This document shows positions 34,783 to 42,145 of a DNA stretch of 55,468 nt, one piece after another (positions within the stretch are counted from its first letter, which is position 1; each line of letters opens with the position of its first letter). Below the pieces are notes generated by a model. It was not told the origin of the DNA and ran no database searches. It saw only the letters and a list, made by a program, of their open reading frames with translations. Origin of the DNA: an uncultured bacterium (GTDB taxonomy: Bacteria; Actinomycetota; Coriobacteriia; Coriobacteriales; Eggerthellaceae); NCBI GenBank assembly GCA_947564525.1, contig CANOCK010000003.1, forward strand, positions 1-55,468. Direction: 5' to 3'. A program made the position numbers and the translations under genes.

Positions 34783-34835
34783 AACTCCCGCACACATCCC
34801 GGGCTTCCGGATCCCGCTTCTTCTGTGCGGGACTT
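34783..34835 (-). promoter_or_regulatory. Stem in the 5' leader of the pilin-like mRNA
   Basis: AACTCCCGCACA (34783-34794) is inverted as TGTGCGGGACTT (34824-34835), 11 of 12 matching. It is placed in the roughly 180-base leader between the promoter and the ATG at 34697. It could stabilise or control the mRNA. Another CTGAAACCT lies at about 34755 on the plus strand. Confidence 0.5.
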
Positions 34836-34864
34836 GAGTGACGTTAAGATGTGATTTGGTTTTC

Positions 34865-34962
34865 AGGTTTCTTTCAGTTGCGTATATTACGCGCGGGTAA
34901 CGGCGAGCGCAAGAGGTTTCTGAAAGTTTTTTAAGGTTTCTTTGGCTTTCCTTCAGGTTACG
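34865..34962 (-). promoter_or_regulatory. Phased direct repeats (AGAAACCT) around the surface-locus promoter
   Basis: Reading the plus strand, AGGTTTCT occurs at 34865-34872, 34914-34921 and 34934-34941, with AGGTTACG at 34955-34962. The three upstream copies are spaced 20 and 21 bases, two helical turns, and the nearest begins two bases beyond the -35. This geometry fits a response-regulator activator. The regulator gene is not in the window. Confidence 0.65.
34884..34912 (-). promoter_or_regulatory. Promoter of the surface locus
   Basis: On the minus strand TTGCGC (34912-34907), a 17-base spacer and TAATAT (34889-34884) precede the pilin-like gene by about 185 bases. Direct repeats (see 34865-34962) abut the -35. 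Confidence 0.7.
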
Positions 34963-35269
34963 GGAGCCAGCCAGGACGGCCTGCGCCCAACTAGCGGAAA
35001 AATGCTTTTTCATCTGGTATTTCATGGTTGACAAATGAGCTTAGGGGCTCTGCTGCGCCACTCCCCTTTCTGGGTCGCCCCAAGGGGTTTTGGATGAACT
35101 GTGGAGCAGTCGAACAGCTGTTTCCTGAAAGAAACCTGAAAGGAAACCTTAAGACATGGGCGCCGGAATCCTCCTGCCACCGTCCGGACGTCCCTACGTC
35201 ACCTTGCGGCCAATCCCTACATATATATGTAGGGTCGCCGCGTCGACGTCGCCTGCGGTTCGCCAGGCC
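34963..35269. other. Spacer upstream of the surface locus with a second repeat cluster and a palindrome
   Basis: No gene is supported. CCT-GAAAG-type repeats on the plus strand (GAAACCT at 35131-35137 and 35143-35149, with a further CCTGAAA at 35124) are the inverse of the promoter-proximal motif. A perfect 20-bp palindrome CCCTACATATATATGTAGGG lies at 35215-35234. TTGACA at 35029 has no -10 at the right distance. Confidence 0.5.
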
Positions 35270-35536
35270 CTACAGCCCGTATTCGGCGTAGAGGCGCGCG
35301 AGCAGCTCCGGGTCCGCGGAGGCGGCCCTCAGGTCCTCGATGCGGCCGTCGTCGAGCAGGCGGTCGGCCAGGGCGCCGAAGCGGGCCTCGCCCTCGGCGC
35401 GGCCCTCTTCGAGGCCCTCGGCGCGGCCTTCTTGGCGGCCCTCTTCGAGGCCTTCCTCCCGGCCCTCGGCGCGGCCCTCTTGGCGGGCGACCCTCTCGTG
35501 CACCCTCATGTTATGCTCCATCGTGATGAAGCCCAT
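35270..35536 (-). CDS. Predicted intragenic small protein from the Rpn gene, 88 aa
   Basis: Inside the Rpn frame an ATG at 35536 (MGFITMEHNMRVHERVARQEG) is preceded by GAAGGGAGG, with five bases between GGGAGG and the ATG, a strong ribosome-binding site in a place where none is needed for the long product. It would give the C-terminal 88 residues: the EGR-repeat region and terminal helices without the nuclease domain. Small intragenic antitoxins made this way are known for E. coli Rpn proteins. Here it is a prediction. Confidence 0.55.
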   Translation of the reverse strand: MGFITMEHNMRVHERVARQEGRAEGREEGLEEGRQEGRAEGLEEGRAEGEARFGALADRLLDDGRIEDLRAASADPELLARLYAEYGL

Positions 35537-36175
35537 GATGGCCTCCCTTCGCGCGGGGTCGTCGTTCACTACGGAGACGGCGGCATCGATCTCGGCGGTT
35601 AGGCTGTCGGCCACCTCCCCGCTCCTCACGTATCGTAGCAGGTTCCGCAGCCCCTCGTCCGGCTCGCTCTCCCAGCCATGGGCGTTCAGCACCAGCCAGT
35701 GGGCACGGCAACCCGCCTCCATCAACGGGTCCTCGCGGCAGATGCGCTCGAAGCTGTAGGCGGCCAGGGCGCGCCCGTAGGGGTCGTAGTCGCAGAGGAA
35801 CACCACCCAGCTCTCCGGCAGCTCGTCGTAGCCAGAGCCCTTGGCCAAAAGCGTGGAGTCCATGACGGACTGGCAGTAGCGCAAGCGCTCGCCAAGGCAT
35901 GGTTCACGGCTCGCCTGCATCTCCACGTCGTAGACGCGTCCGCTCCCCTTGACGAACGCGTCCAGCCGCACCCCGCGAGCATTCAACCCCGGTTCTAGCG
36001 AATGCTCGACCGCATGGTAGTCGATGCGCTCGATGTCGAACCCGAGCACGCACTCGATCAGGCCCTTGCATATGCCCTCGTCGCGCATCACCATGTCGAA
36101 CACCGGCGAGCAGCTGAAGGGATAGCGCCTTGCAGCTTTCTCGTTGCCTTCCAAAGCGCAGTCGAGCTCTTGCAT
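35270..36175 (-). CDS. Rpn family recombination-promoting nuclease (PD-(D/E)XK)
   Basis: 301-aa member of the Rpn/PD-(D/E)XK nuclease family, often listed as putative transposase; E. coli members act in recombination and phage defence. The N-terminal nuclease domain has RLDAFVKGSGRVYDVEMQ (about 75-92), giving the D and ExQ catalytic pattern. The middle carries SWVVFLCDYDPYGRALAAYSFERIC. The C-terminal EGRAEGREEGLEEGRQEG repeats (about 225-260) are typical. AAGGAGG about six bases before the ATG at 36175 decides the start although the frame is open further upstream. The ribosome-binding site touches a hairpin (36186-36216). A second in-frame start at 35536 is described separately. Confidence 0.92.
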   Translation of the reverse strand: MQELDCALEGNEKAARRYPFSCSPVFDMVMRDEGICKGLIECVLGFDIERIDYHAVEHSLEPGLNARGVRLDAFVKGSGRVYDVEMQASREPCLGERLRYCQSVMDSTLLAKGSGYDELPESWVVFLCDYDPYGRALAAYSFERICREDPLMEAGCRAHWLVLNAHGWESEPDEGLRNLLRYVRSGEVADSLTAEIDAAVSVVNDDPARREAIMGFITMEHNMRVHERVARQEGRAEGREEGLEEGRQEGRAEGLEEGRAEGEARFGALADRLLDDGRIEDLRAASADPELLARLYAEYGL

Positions 36176-36185
36176 CTGCGGCCTC

Positions 36186-36216
36186 CTTGCCCTTGATGGA
36201 TGCATCCAAGGGCAAG
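36186..36216 (-). promoter_or_regulatory. Hairpin touching the Rpn ribosome-binding site
   Basis: CTTGCCCTTG (36186-36195) and CAAGGGCAAG (36207-36216) form a perfect ten-pair stem around GATGCATC. On the minus strand the 3' side of the stem runs into the AAGGAGG ribosome-binding site (36188-36182), so its AAG is in the stem. Translational control is possible. Confidence 0.5.
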
Positions 36217-36242
36217 CATAGGGGCGCCATCTCCCAGAAACA

Positions 36243-36398
36243 CCACACAGCTCCAGCAAATCGCGCAGGTCGCCGCTCCTGCAGTTTCGACAGGAGCCCA
36301 ACAGGCGTGGTCCTGCCAATTCGCCCCATCGCCAGCAACCCTATCCCTCGCCTCCAGCAGGATTGGCCACTCGCTGTCGTCTGGATCCAGCAGAATCG
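36243..36398 (-). repeat. Dispersed intergenic repeat, copy A
   Basis: Shares with 54932-55072 an ordered set of motifs on the minus strand: TTCTGCTGGAT at one end, GGCGAGGGA in the middle, and TGCTGGAGCTGTGT at the other (the last stretch 18 of 20 identical). The spacing differs by some 30 bases. No gene is visible in it. Confidence 0.5.
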
Positions 36399-36421
36399 CC
36401 CGCTGCCAGACTGCCGCCTGC

Positions 36422-38215
36422 CTACTTGCGGCCCCAGAGGACGTAGTTGCCGGTGCCGAGGAGGCTGGCGTAGTCGCTCTGGAAGTCCTTCAAGTAGGTC
36501 TCCAGCTTGGTGTCCTTCTCGACCAGGAGGTAGTCGAAGTCGTAGCGCTCGAGGAACTCCTTGAAGTCGCGGTCGGTCCAATCGCCGCGCATCATGTCGA
36601 CGTACTCGTTGTAGTAGTCGGTCTCGGCGCCGGTCATGGCGGAGTTCCACAGCTCGGGCCGCGGGTCCATGAACGCCTTGTAGCCGCGCCATTCCACGTA
36701 GCCGCCCACGTTGAAGGGGTTGAACAGGCGCACCGACGTCGGGTCGTCCTCGTTCTGGTCGATGTAGTCGATCAGCCCCGTGGCCGTCTTGTCGGACTCC
36801 TCCTCGTAGCCTGCCCAGTGGGGGACCGCCTGCCACACCAGCACCACCACGGCCACCGCAACCCCAGCGCACGCCACGGCGGTGGCGCCGAGGGCCACGT
36901 TGCGCCAGCGCTGCCACCGGCGCCCCATGGCCCAGGGGTCAGCCGCAACCGCGGCGGCCTTCTTCCTGCGGAAGAGGGGCGGGCGGCCCCAGAGCTGGCT
37001 GAAGTCCATGGACCAGCCATGCATGACGCTCATGGCCAGCGGCAACGCGAAGAGGGCTATCAACCACACGTTGCGCACGTGGGAGAACGCCATGAGCCCC
37101 ACGCCGAAGGCCAGCAGCGTCAGAGGCGCGTCGATGCGCCCCATTCCGCGCTTGCCCGCCGCGAGCGCCGCCAGCACCAGCATGACCACCGCCGCCATAC
37201 CGCCCATGCCCCCAAGGCCCCAGGGAGTAAGCGGCTGCATCTCCGTAATAGATCCAGAGCTGGCCGCCCCATAGGACTTCGCCACGTAGAGCGCTCCGTC
37301 CAGCCCGTAAGGGTTCGCCAGCAGCGCCAACGCGCACGCCAGCATGCAGACGAGCAGCGGCCAGCGCTTGTAGGCAGCGCCGGCCAGCTGCACCTTCTCG
37401 CACCGGCCGCGCTTGTGCAGCGGCGCGAGCAGGTCGGGCAGCCAGTAGCAGCCGACGATGGCCACGTCCATGGGAGCCATGGCCATCTGGAAGTTGACGT
37501 GCACCGCCGTGAGGGCCACGCACCCGACCAGCCACCCCATGCGCCCCGAGCGCCGGTAGCGCTCGCAGAAGTAGATGAGCCAGGTGAAGGCCAGCATGGT
37601 GTAGAGGTGCGGCCGCATGGACACATAGGTCATCAGCGCCGGGAGCGCCAGGGCGATGGCCGCCAGCAGCCATTCGCCGCCGAAGCGGTCGCCCTTGAGC
37701 AGGCGCCCGAGGCGGTAGAGCGACAGCACCAGCAGCCCTGCCAGCAGCAGCGTCCAGAGCCCAAGGGCCACGAAGCCGCCTAGGCTGTAGAGCCCGTAGG
37801 CGATCACGCAGGGCACCCACTGCTGCACCACGATGCCCAGCCCCTCGTGCAGGGCGAACGGGTTGGTGTAGGGAATGCCGTGCTGCACCACCTCGCGCCC
37901 CGTGGCGAGGATGAACCAGATGTCGTTGTCGAGCAAGTCGGCGGCATGGCAGGCCAGGAAGATGGCGATGACGCCGGCTACCACCGCCATGACCAGGTAG
38001 TTGTTGCGCAGCTGCGGCTTCCACGACCATGCGGCAACTGGCGCGGAGCCCTGGCTCCCATCGGGCGCCGGCGCAGGGGCGCAGGCAGCCTCGATTGGCG
38101 GGACCTGCGGGGCCGAAGGGGCCTGCCCCTCCTGCTGAGGCGCTGTTTCCCCTGTTCGAGCGGCATCATCCTGCACAGGTCCGCCTTCGCAAGGCTGTGG
38201 TTCGCTCTGGCTCAT
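36422..38215 (-). CDS. GT-C-like polytopic membrane protein, paralogue 1, 597 aa
   Basis: A Pro/Ala-rich N-terminal tail of about 65 residues is followed by about ten to twelve transmembrane helices and an outer C-terminal domain of about 130 residues (from GLIDYIDQN to NYVLWGRK). The first outside loop reads LLDNDIWFILATGREVVQHGIPYTNPF; an acidic pair plus Trp and HGxP in this place is typical of GT-C glycosyltransferase-like proteins that use polyprenyl-phosphate sugars. The substrate is unknown. GGAGGAGG before the ATG at 38215 is strong. The next gene upstream (38488-40221) is a clear paralogue along the whole length: LGRLLKGDRFGGEWLL is identical in both and the ends are alike (NPFNVGGYVEWRG against NPVRLGGYLEWRG). 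Confidence 0.85.
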   Translation of the reverse strand: MSQSEPQPCEGGPVQDDAARTGETAPQQEGQAPSAPQVPPIEAACAPAPAPDGSQGSAPVAAWSWKPQLRNNYLVMAVVAGVIAIFLACHAADLLDNDIWFILATGREVVQHGIPYTNPFALHEGLGIVVQQWVPCVIAYGLYSLGGFVALGLWTLLLAGLLVLSLYRLGRLLKGDRFGGEWLLAAIALALPALMTYVSMRPHLYTMLAFTWLIYFCERYRRSGRMGWLVGCVALTAVHVNFQMAMAPMDVAIVGCYWLPDLLAPLHKRGRCEKVQLAGAAYKRWPLLVCMLACALALLANPYGLDGALYVAKSYGAASSGSITEMQPLTPWGLGGMGGMAAVVMLVLAALAAGKRGMGRIDAPLTLLAFGVGLMAFSHVRNVWLIALFALPLAMSVMHGWSMDFSQLWGRPPLFRRKKAAAVAADPWAMGRRWQRWRNVALGATAVACAGVAVAVVVLVWQAVPHWAGYEEESDKTATGLIDYIDQNEDDPTSVRLFNPFNVGGYVEWRGYKAFMDPRPELWNSAMTGAETDYYNEYVDMMRGDWTDRDFKEFLERYDFDYLLVEKDTKLETYLKDFQSDYASLLGTGNYVLWGRK

Positions 38216-38487
38216 CGCGAGCCCTCCTCCGGGACGGGCAAGGGGCCGAAGGCCGTTGCCGATTGAAGCATCGCCCCATTATAAGGCAGGGCGCGATAGG
38301 GGCGGCTTCCTCGGCGCGTCAAGGAAGCCGGATTGGCGCGCCCAAAGATGCGCGCTCGCGTCGAATTGGGCGCGGCACGTCGAATTGGGCGCGGCGCGCT
38401 GCGCGTTCGCGTCCACGGCTGGGCGTTTACGTTGCGCGACGATGCGACGCAGGCGCGCACTCCGGGGGGAGGCGTCTCGGCGTCACC
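38216..38487. promoter_or_regulatory. Spacer between GT-C-like paralogues with TATAAT and a 19-bp tandem copy
   Basis: No gene is supported. On the minus strand TATAAT at about 38283-38278 precedes the downstream paralogue by 60 bases, but lacks a clear -35. CGTCGAATTGGGCGCGGC occurs twice in tandem at 38359-38376 and 38378-38395 and may be a binding site. Confidence 0.45.
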
Positions 38488-40221
38488 TCAGCGCCTCTTC
38501 CAGAGGGTGTAGCTGCCGGTGCCCATGACGCTTTGATAGCCCTCCGTCTGATCCAGATACTGGTCGAGGTAGCTGCCCTGTTCGGTCACCAGGTAGTCGA
38601 AGTCGTTCTCGGCCAGGAAGCGCTCGAAGTCGCGAGCCGACCACCTTCCGTTGCCCATGTCCACGTACTCGCGGTAGTAGTCCCGGCCTGTGCCGTTGAT
38701 CGGCGCGTTCCACACCTCGAGCCGCGAGTCCACGAACACGGGCAGGCCCCGCCACTCGAGGTACCCGCCAAGGCGCACGGGGTTGAACAGCCGCACGTCC
38801 TTGGTGCCGGCGTCCTGCTCGATGTAGTCCACCAGAGGCGAAGGGGAGTAAGCGCCGGTCTTCTCCTTGTCGGCCATGGCAGGCGCTTCCTGGGCGATGA
38901 GCCCTGCGGCAAGGGCCACCGCCGCTGCGCACGCCACCGCGCCGATGGCGCCTGCGGCCTTGCGCGGGATGCGCCAGCCCCGAAGGCGTCCGAAGTCCGC
39001 CGACCAGCCGCTCATGCCGCTCGCGACCAGTCCGTAGGCGAAGGGCACGGCGAGCCACATGTTGCGCACGTGGTCGAAGGCCAGGAACGTGGTGCCCGCC
39101 AGCAGCAGTGCCAGAGGCAGGTCGATGCGGCCTGGGCCCCGGCGGCCCAGCACCAGCGCGGCCAAGAGGATCATCAGGACGACGGAGAAGCCCCAGAGGT
39201 CGAACTCCGCCGGCGCGAAGGGGCGCATCTCCGGCACGGCCCCGTCGTAGTCGGCCGCACCATAGGAGAGGAACAGGTAGAGCGCCCCGCGCAAGCCGTA
39301 GGGGTTCACCATGAGGGCGAGCGCCGTGGCCACCAGGGCGCCCAGGAGCGGCAGGCGCCGGTAGCCTGCCCGCGCCAGGGCCACGTCGGAGAGCAGGCCG
39401 CGGCGATGCAGCGGGCGCAGCAGGTCGGGCACCAAGTAGCAGCCGATGATGACCAGGTCGAACACCGCCAGGGACAGGTGGAAGCCCCCATGGGCCACTG
39501 CGAGGAGCGGCAGCGCGACAAGCCAGCCGACGCGCCCAGTGCGCCGGTACTTCTCGCAGAAGAACACCACCCAGCAGTAAGCGATCATGGAATAGACGCT
39601 CGAGCACATGGTGATGTAGGGGATGAATGCCGGAAAGGCAGCCAGCAGCAGGAGCAACAGCCATTCGCCACCGAAGCGGTCGCCCTTGAGCAGGCGCCCG
39701 AGGCGATAGAGCGAAAGGGCCAGCATCGCCGCCATCAGAATGGACCAGAGCGCCAGCCCTACGAAACCGGTCGCGCTGTAGATGCCGTAGACCAGCACGC
39801 AGAGCGCCCATTGCTGGACGATGATGCCCAAGCCCTCCTGTACGGCAAAGGGGTTCTGGTAGGGGATGCCATGCTCGACGATCTCGCGGCCAGTGGCCAG
39901 CATGTACCAGATATCGAAGTTGAAGCAGTGGCCGAAGACCTGGGGTACGTAGAGGACGAGCGCCCCCAAGAGGACGCCCATGAGCAGGAGGTTGTTGCGC
40001 GGTTCACGGCCCCCAAGCGGCGGCCTCGAAGCGCCAGCGGAAGCGCTCGGGGTATCGGCAACGACGGGAGCAGCGACAGCAGGGCTGCCAGCGGCAGCGA
40101 CGGCAGCACCAGCAGGGCCACCTTCCCCTTCAGGTTGGGCAGTGAACCCCCCCCCGGCCTTGGTCGCTGCCGGCCGTGTCGGGAACGACAAGCCCCTCGG
40201 AGGGGCCGACGAGAATCTCAC
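38488..40221 (-). CDS. GT-C-like polytopic membrane protein, paralogue 2, with frame-critical C9 tract
   Basis: Same plan as paralogue 1: tail, multi-helix region with CFNFDIWYMLATGREIVEHGIPYQNPF in the first outside loop, outer C-terminal domain ending YTLWKRR. The intact frame can only start at a GTG (40221) about 12 bases after AAGGAAG. A better-placed ATG at 40228 (MIREILVGPSEG) reads in another frame and stops after 32 codons because of nine C on plus (40147-40155). With eight, it would run straight into this protein. Hence it may be switched off, switching, or affected by a homopolymer read error. It sits between the DUF6020 gene (stop 40239) and paralogue 1. Confidence 0.78.
   Translation of the reverse strand: MRFSSAPPRGLSFPTRPAATKAGGGFTAQPEGEGGPAGAAVAAAGSPAVAAPVVADTPSASAGASRPPLGGREPRNNLLLMGVLLGALVLYVPQVFGHCFNFDIWYMLATGREIVEHGIPYQNPFAVQEGLGIIVQQWALCVLVYGIYSATGFVGLALWSILMAAMLALSLYRLGRLLKGDRFGGEWLLLLLLAAFPAFIPYITMCSSVYSMIAYCWVVFFCEKYRRTGRVGWLVALPLLAVAHGGFHLSLAVFDLVIIGCYLVPDLLRPLHRRGLLSDVALARAGYRRLPLLGALVATALALMVNPYGLRGALYLFLSYGAADYDGAVPEMRPFAPAEFDLWGFSVVLMILLAALVLGRRGPGRIDLPLALLLAGTTFLAFDHVRNMWLAVPFAYGLVASGMSGWSADFGRLRGWRIPRKAAGAIGAVACAAAVALAAGLIAQEAPAMADKEKTGAYSPSPLVDYIEQDAGTKDVRLFNPVRLGGYLEWRGLPVFVDSRLEVWNAPINGTGRDYYREYVDMGNGRWSARDFERFLAENDFDYLVTEQGSYLDQYLDQTEGYQSVMGTGSYTLWKRR
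40147..40155 (-). repeat. Nine-base homopolymer deciding the frame of the GT-C-like gene
   Basis: Nine C on plus (nine G in the mRNA) lie 24 codons after the ATG at 40228. Changing nine to eight joins that start, which has the best ribosome-binding site, to the 577-aa frame. This is the layout of a slipped-strand phase switch. Confidence 0.55.
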
Positions 40222-40238
40222 GGATCATGGCATCTTCC

Positions 40239-42134
40239 TTACGTGGTGGGATTAGCCTGGTCGGAAACGCTGGGACCACCAAGGGGGCCAAGCCGAGCGG
40301 GCCACCAAGGGCCAGGAAAACATGGCGGCTGCCGGAGCTGACGCACAAGGCATGCGAGCGCCCCCGCGAGCAGAGGGGCCGTGTAGAGCAGTGGCAGACA
40401 GTAGCGCATATCGAACACCGGCCCTATGAGGCAGAACAGGAGCACCATGGCGCCAGGGGCGAACAAGGTCAGGGCTCCCAGCCGCCGGCGCAGCGCCACG
40501 AACAGCAGAATGGCTGGCAGCCAGAGTACATAGACGACTGCCTCGAAGGGCCAACGAAGGACCGGGCTCTCGCAGGCGGCCCCGTAGGCTTCGCCCATCG
40601 CGTCGCGCAACGGCGCCAGCTCCGCCGGGTAGACGACCATGGGCCGACCCAGCTCCTGATCGCCAGAGAAGTATCGAGCTGTATCGTTGAAATACCGATC
40701 GGTGCCGCCGAGGTCGAGATTCAGCGTCGCGCATGGCGCCACATAGCGGCCCGCGACCCCCATGAGGGCACTGAGGTACGTCTCGGGGTCTCGCATGCCG
40801 CACGTGGCCCATGCCTTGAGGTAAGCCAGCAGCTGCTCATCGGTAGCCTCCTGGTTGAACAGCCATTTGGGGTAATCATGGAAGCCGAAGGTGTAGACCT
40901 GGCGAAGGGCTTGATAGTCGACCACCGCATCAATGGCCGCCCGCTCCTCGGGAGTGTAGAGCGACGGATGCCGCTGGGCATAGGCGGCGGTCTGCTGGAG
41001 CAGGATGCCCAGGGCCTCTTGCTTGCCCCCTGGAGCCACGTTGAGCAGAGGGAACACCAGATGCGGCAAAATGACGAGCATGGTGAGCGCACACGCCAGG
41101 ACCTGAGCGAGAAGGGGCTTCCACCAAGCGCGGAAGCACGCCAGCGCCACGAGGGCCGTTGGCACCACCACATACAGGCCCGTCTTCTTGGTCAGGCACA
41201 GCAGCACGCCCAACAGGACGAACGACACGACGACGCGGCGCGACCCGAAGCAGGCGCCTTTGGTGCGCACCAGCTCGAACAGCAGGACGAAGTAGGGCAG
41301 GTAGACAAGGCTGAACAGGCTGTCCTTGCCCATGTCGAAGGCAGAGGCCGGCACGAAGGGCGCCAAGCAGAAGAACGCGTAGCCTACCAGGGCGATGCCG
41401 GCCGGACAACCACGATGGCGCAGGTAGGCGAGGCTGGCCGTGAGCGCCCCGGCGGTGGCGACGGACTGCAGCAGCACATAGGCGAAGACGCCCGCGTTCC
41501 AACTGCCAGTGAGGCTGTCGGAGGCAAAACCGAAGGCGCCGAAGAGCAAGGTGTCGAAAAGGGGATGGTGGTCGAGGAAGTAGGCGTCGATGGGCGCATC
41601 GTCGAAGAACCCCGTCAAGATGACGGAAAGCGGATGGGCCTCGGGGTAGCACTGGTAGATCTGGTAGTAGAGGTCGAAGTCGGTAACGCCAGGGAAGCTG
41701 GCCACGAGCCAAGGGGACCAGAGGAGGAGCATCACCGCGGAAGATGCCGCGATGCCCTTGGCGGACCATCGTGGCGCGAGCCGAGCCGCCACCCAGCCCC
41801 CCTTCTCCCATGCGGAACGGCAGGCTGGCGCCACGTCGGCCTCTCTTGGCGCCCGCGCCCCGGCAAGCCGTCCGTACGCATGGTCGACGCCTATCGCCAC
41901 CAGGGCGAAGACGATAGCGCCCAGCAACGTGAGGGCGGCCAGCTGGGCTGGCGGGTCGGTGGGGTAGCCTTCGCTGGACACGTAAGCGTACCCCACGACC
42001 CCCACCAGGGCCACCCCGATGGACAGGAGGGCAAGCGCCACCAAGTCCCTTGGGGCGTAAGGTGCACGGGAGCCACCCCCGCGGCCCGCAACAGCCGCAG
42101 GCCAGAGCCCCTGCTTCGGATTATCGCCGATCAT
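40239..42134 (-). CDS. DUF6020 family polytopic membrane protein, 631 aa
   Basis: About a dozen transmembrane helices. The first large outside loop reads SFPGVTDFDLYYQIYQCYPEAHPLSVILTGFFDD (about 131-164), followed by FLDHHPLFDTLLFG, the Asp/His-rich loop typical of GT-C-like DUF6020 proteins that are thought to handle polyprenyl-linked sugars. The mid-chain has LTKKTGLYVVVPTALVAL and the end PVFDMRYCLPLLYTAPLL. GAGGAGGGG before the ATG at 42134 decides the start over the longer open frame. It lies 11 bases after YbaK and ends 10 bases before the ATG of the next gene, so it is part of a run with the two GT-C-like paralogues. Confidence 0.87.
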   Translation of the reverse strand: MIGDNPKQGLWPAAVAGRGGGSRAPYAPRDLVALALLSIGVALVGVVGYAYVSSEGYPTDPPAQLAALTLLGAIVFALVAIGVDHAYGRLAGARAPREADVAPACRSAWEKGGWVAARLAPRWSAKGIAASSAVMLLLWSPWLVASFPGVTDFDLYYQIYQCYPEAHPLSVILTGFFDDAPIDAYFLDHHPLFDTLLFGAFGFASDSLTGSWNAGVFAYVLLQSVATAGALTASLAYLRHRGCPAGIALVGYAFFCLAPFVPASAFDMGKDSLFSLVYLPYFVLLFELVRTKGACFGSRRVVVSFVLLGVLLCLTKKTGLYVVVPTALVALACFRAWWKPLLAQVLACALTMLVILPHLVFPLLNVAPGGKQEALGILLQQTAAYAQRHPSLYTPEERAAIDAVVDYQALRQVYTFGFHDYPKWLFNQEATDEQLLAYLKAWATCGMRDPETYLSALMGVAGRYVAPCATLNLDLGGTDRYFNDTARYFSGDQELGRPMVVYPAELAPLRDAMGEAYGAACESPVLRWPFEAVVYVLWLPAILLFVALRRRLGALTLFAPGAMVLLFCLIGPVFDMRYCLPLLYTAPLLAGALACLVRQLRQPPCFPGPWWPARLGPLGGPSVSDQANPTT

Positions 42135-42145
42135 AGCGCCCCTCC

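Noticed and set aside
35156-35602. Small plus-strand gene starting at 35156
   Set aside because: Most of it is antisense to the EGR-repeat end of the Rpn gene and it has no ribosome-binding site.
35270-36175. Insertion sequence around the Rpn gene
   Set aside because: Although such proteins are sometimes labelled transposases, no terminal inverted repeats or target duplications bracket the gene.
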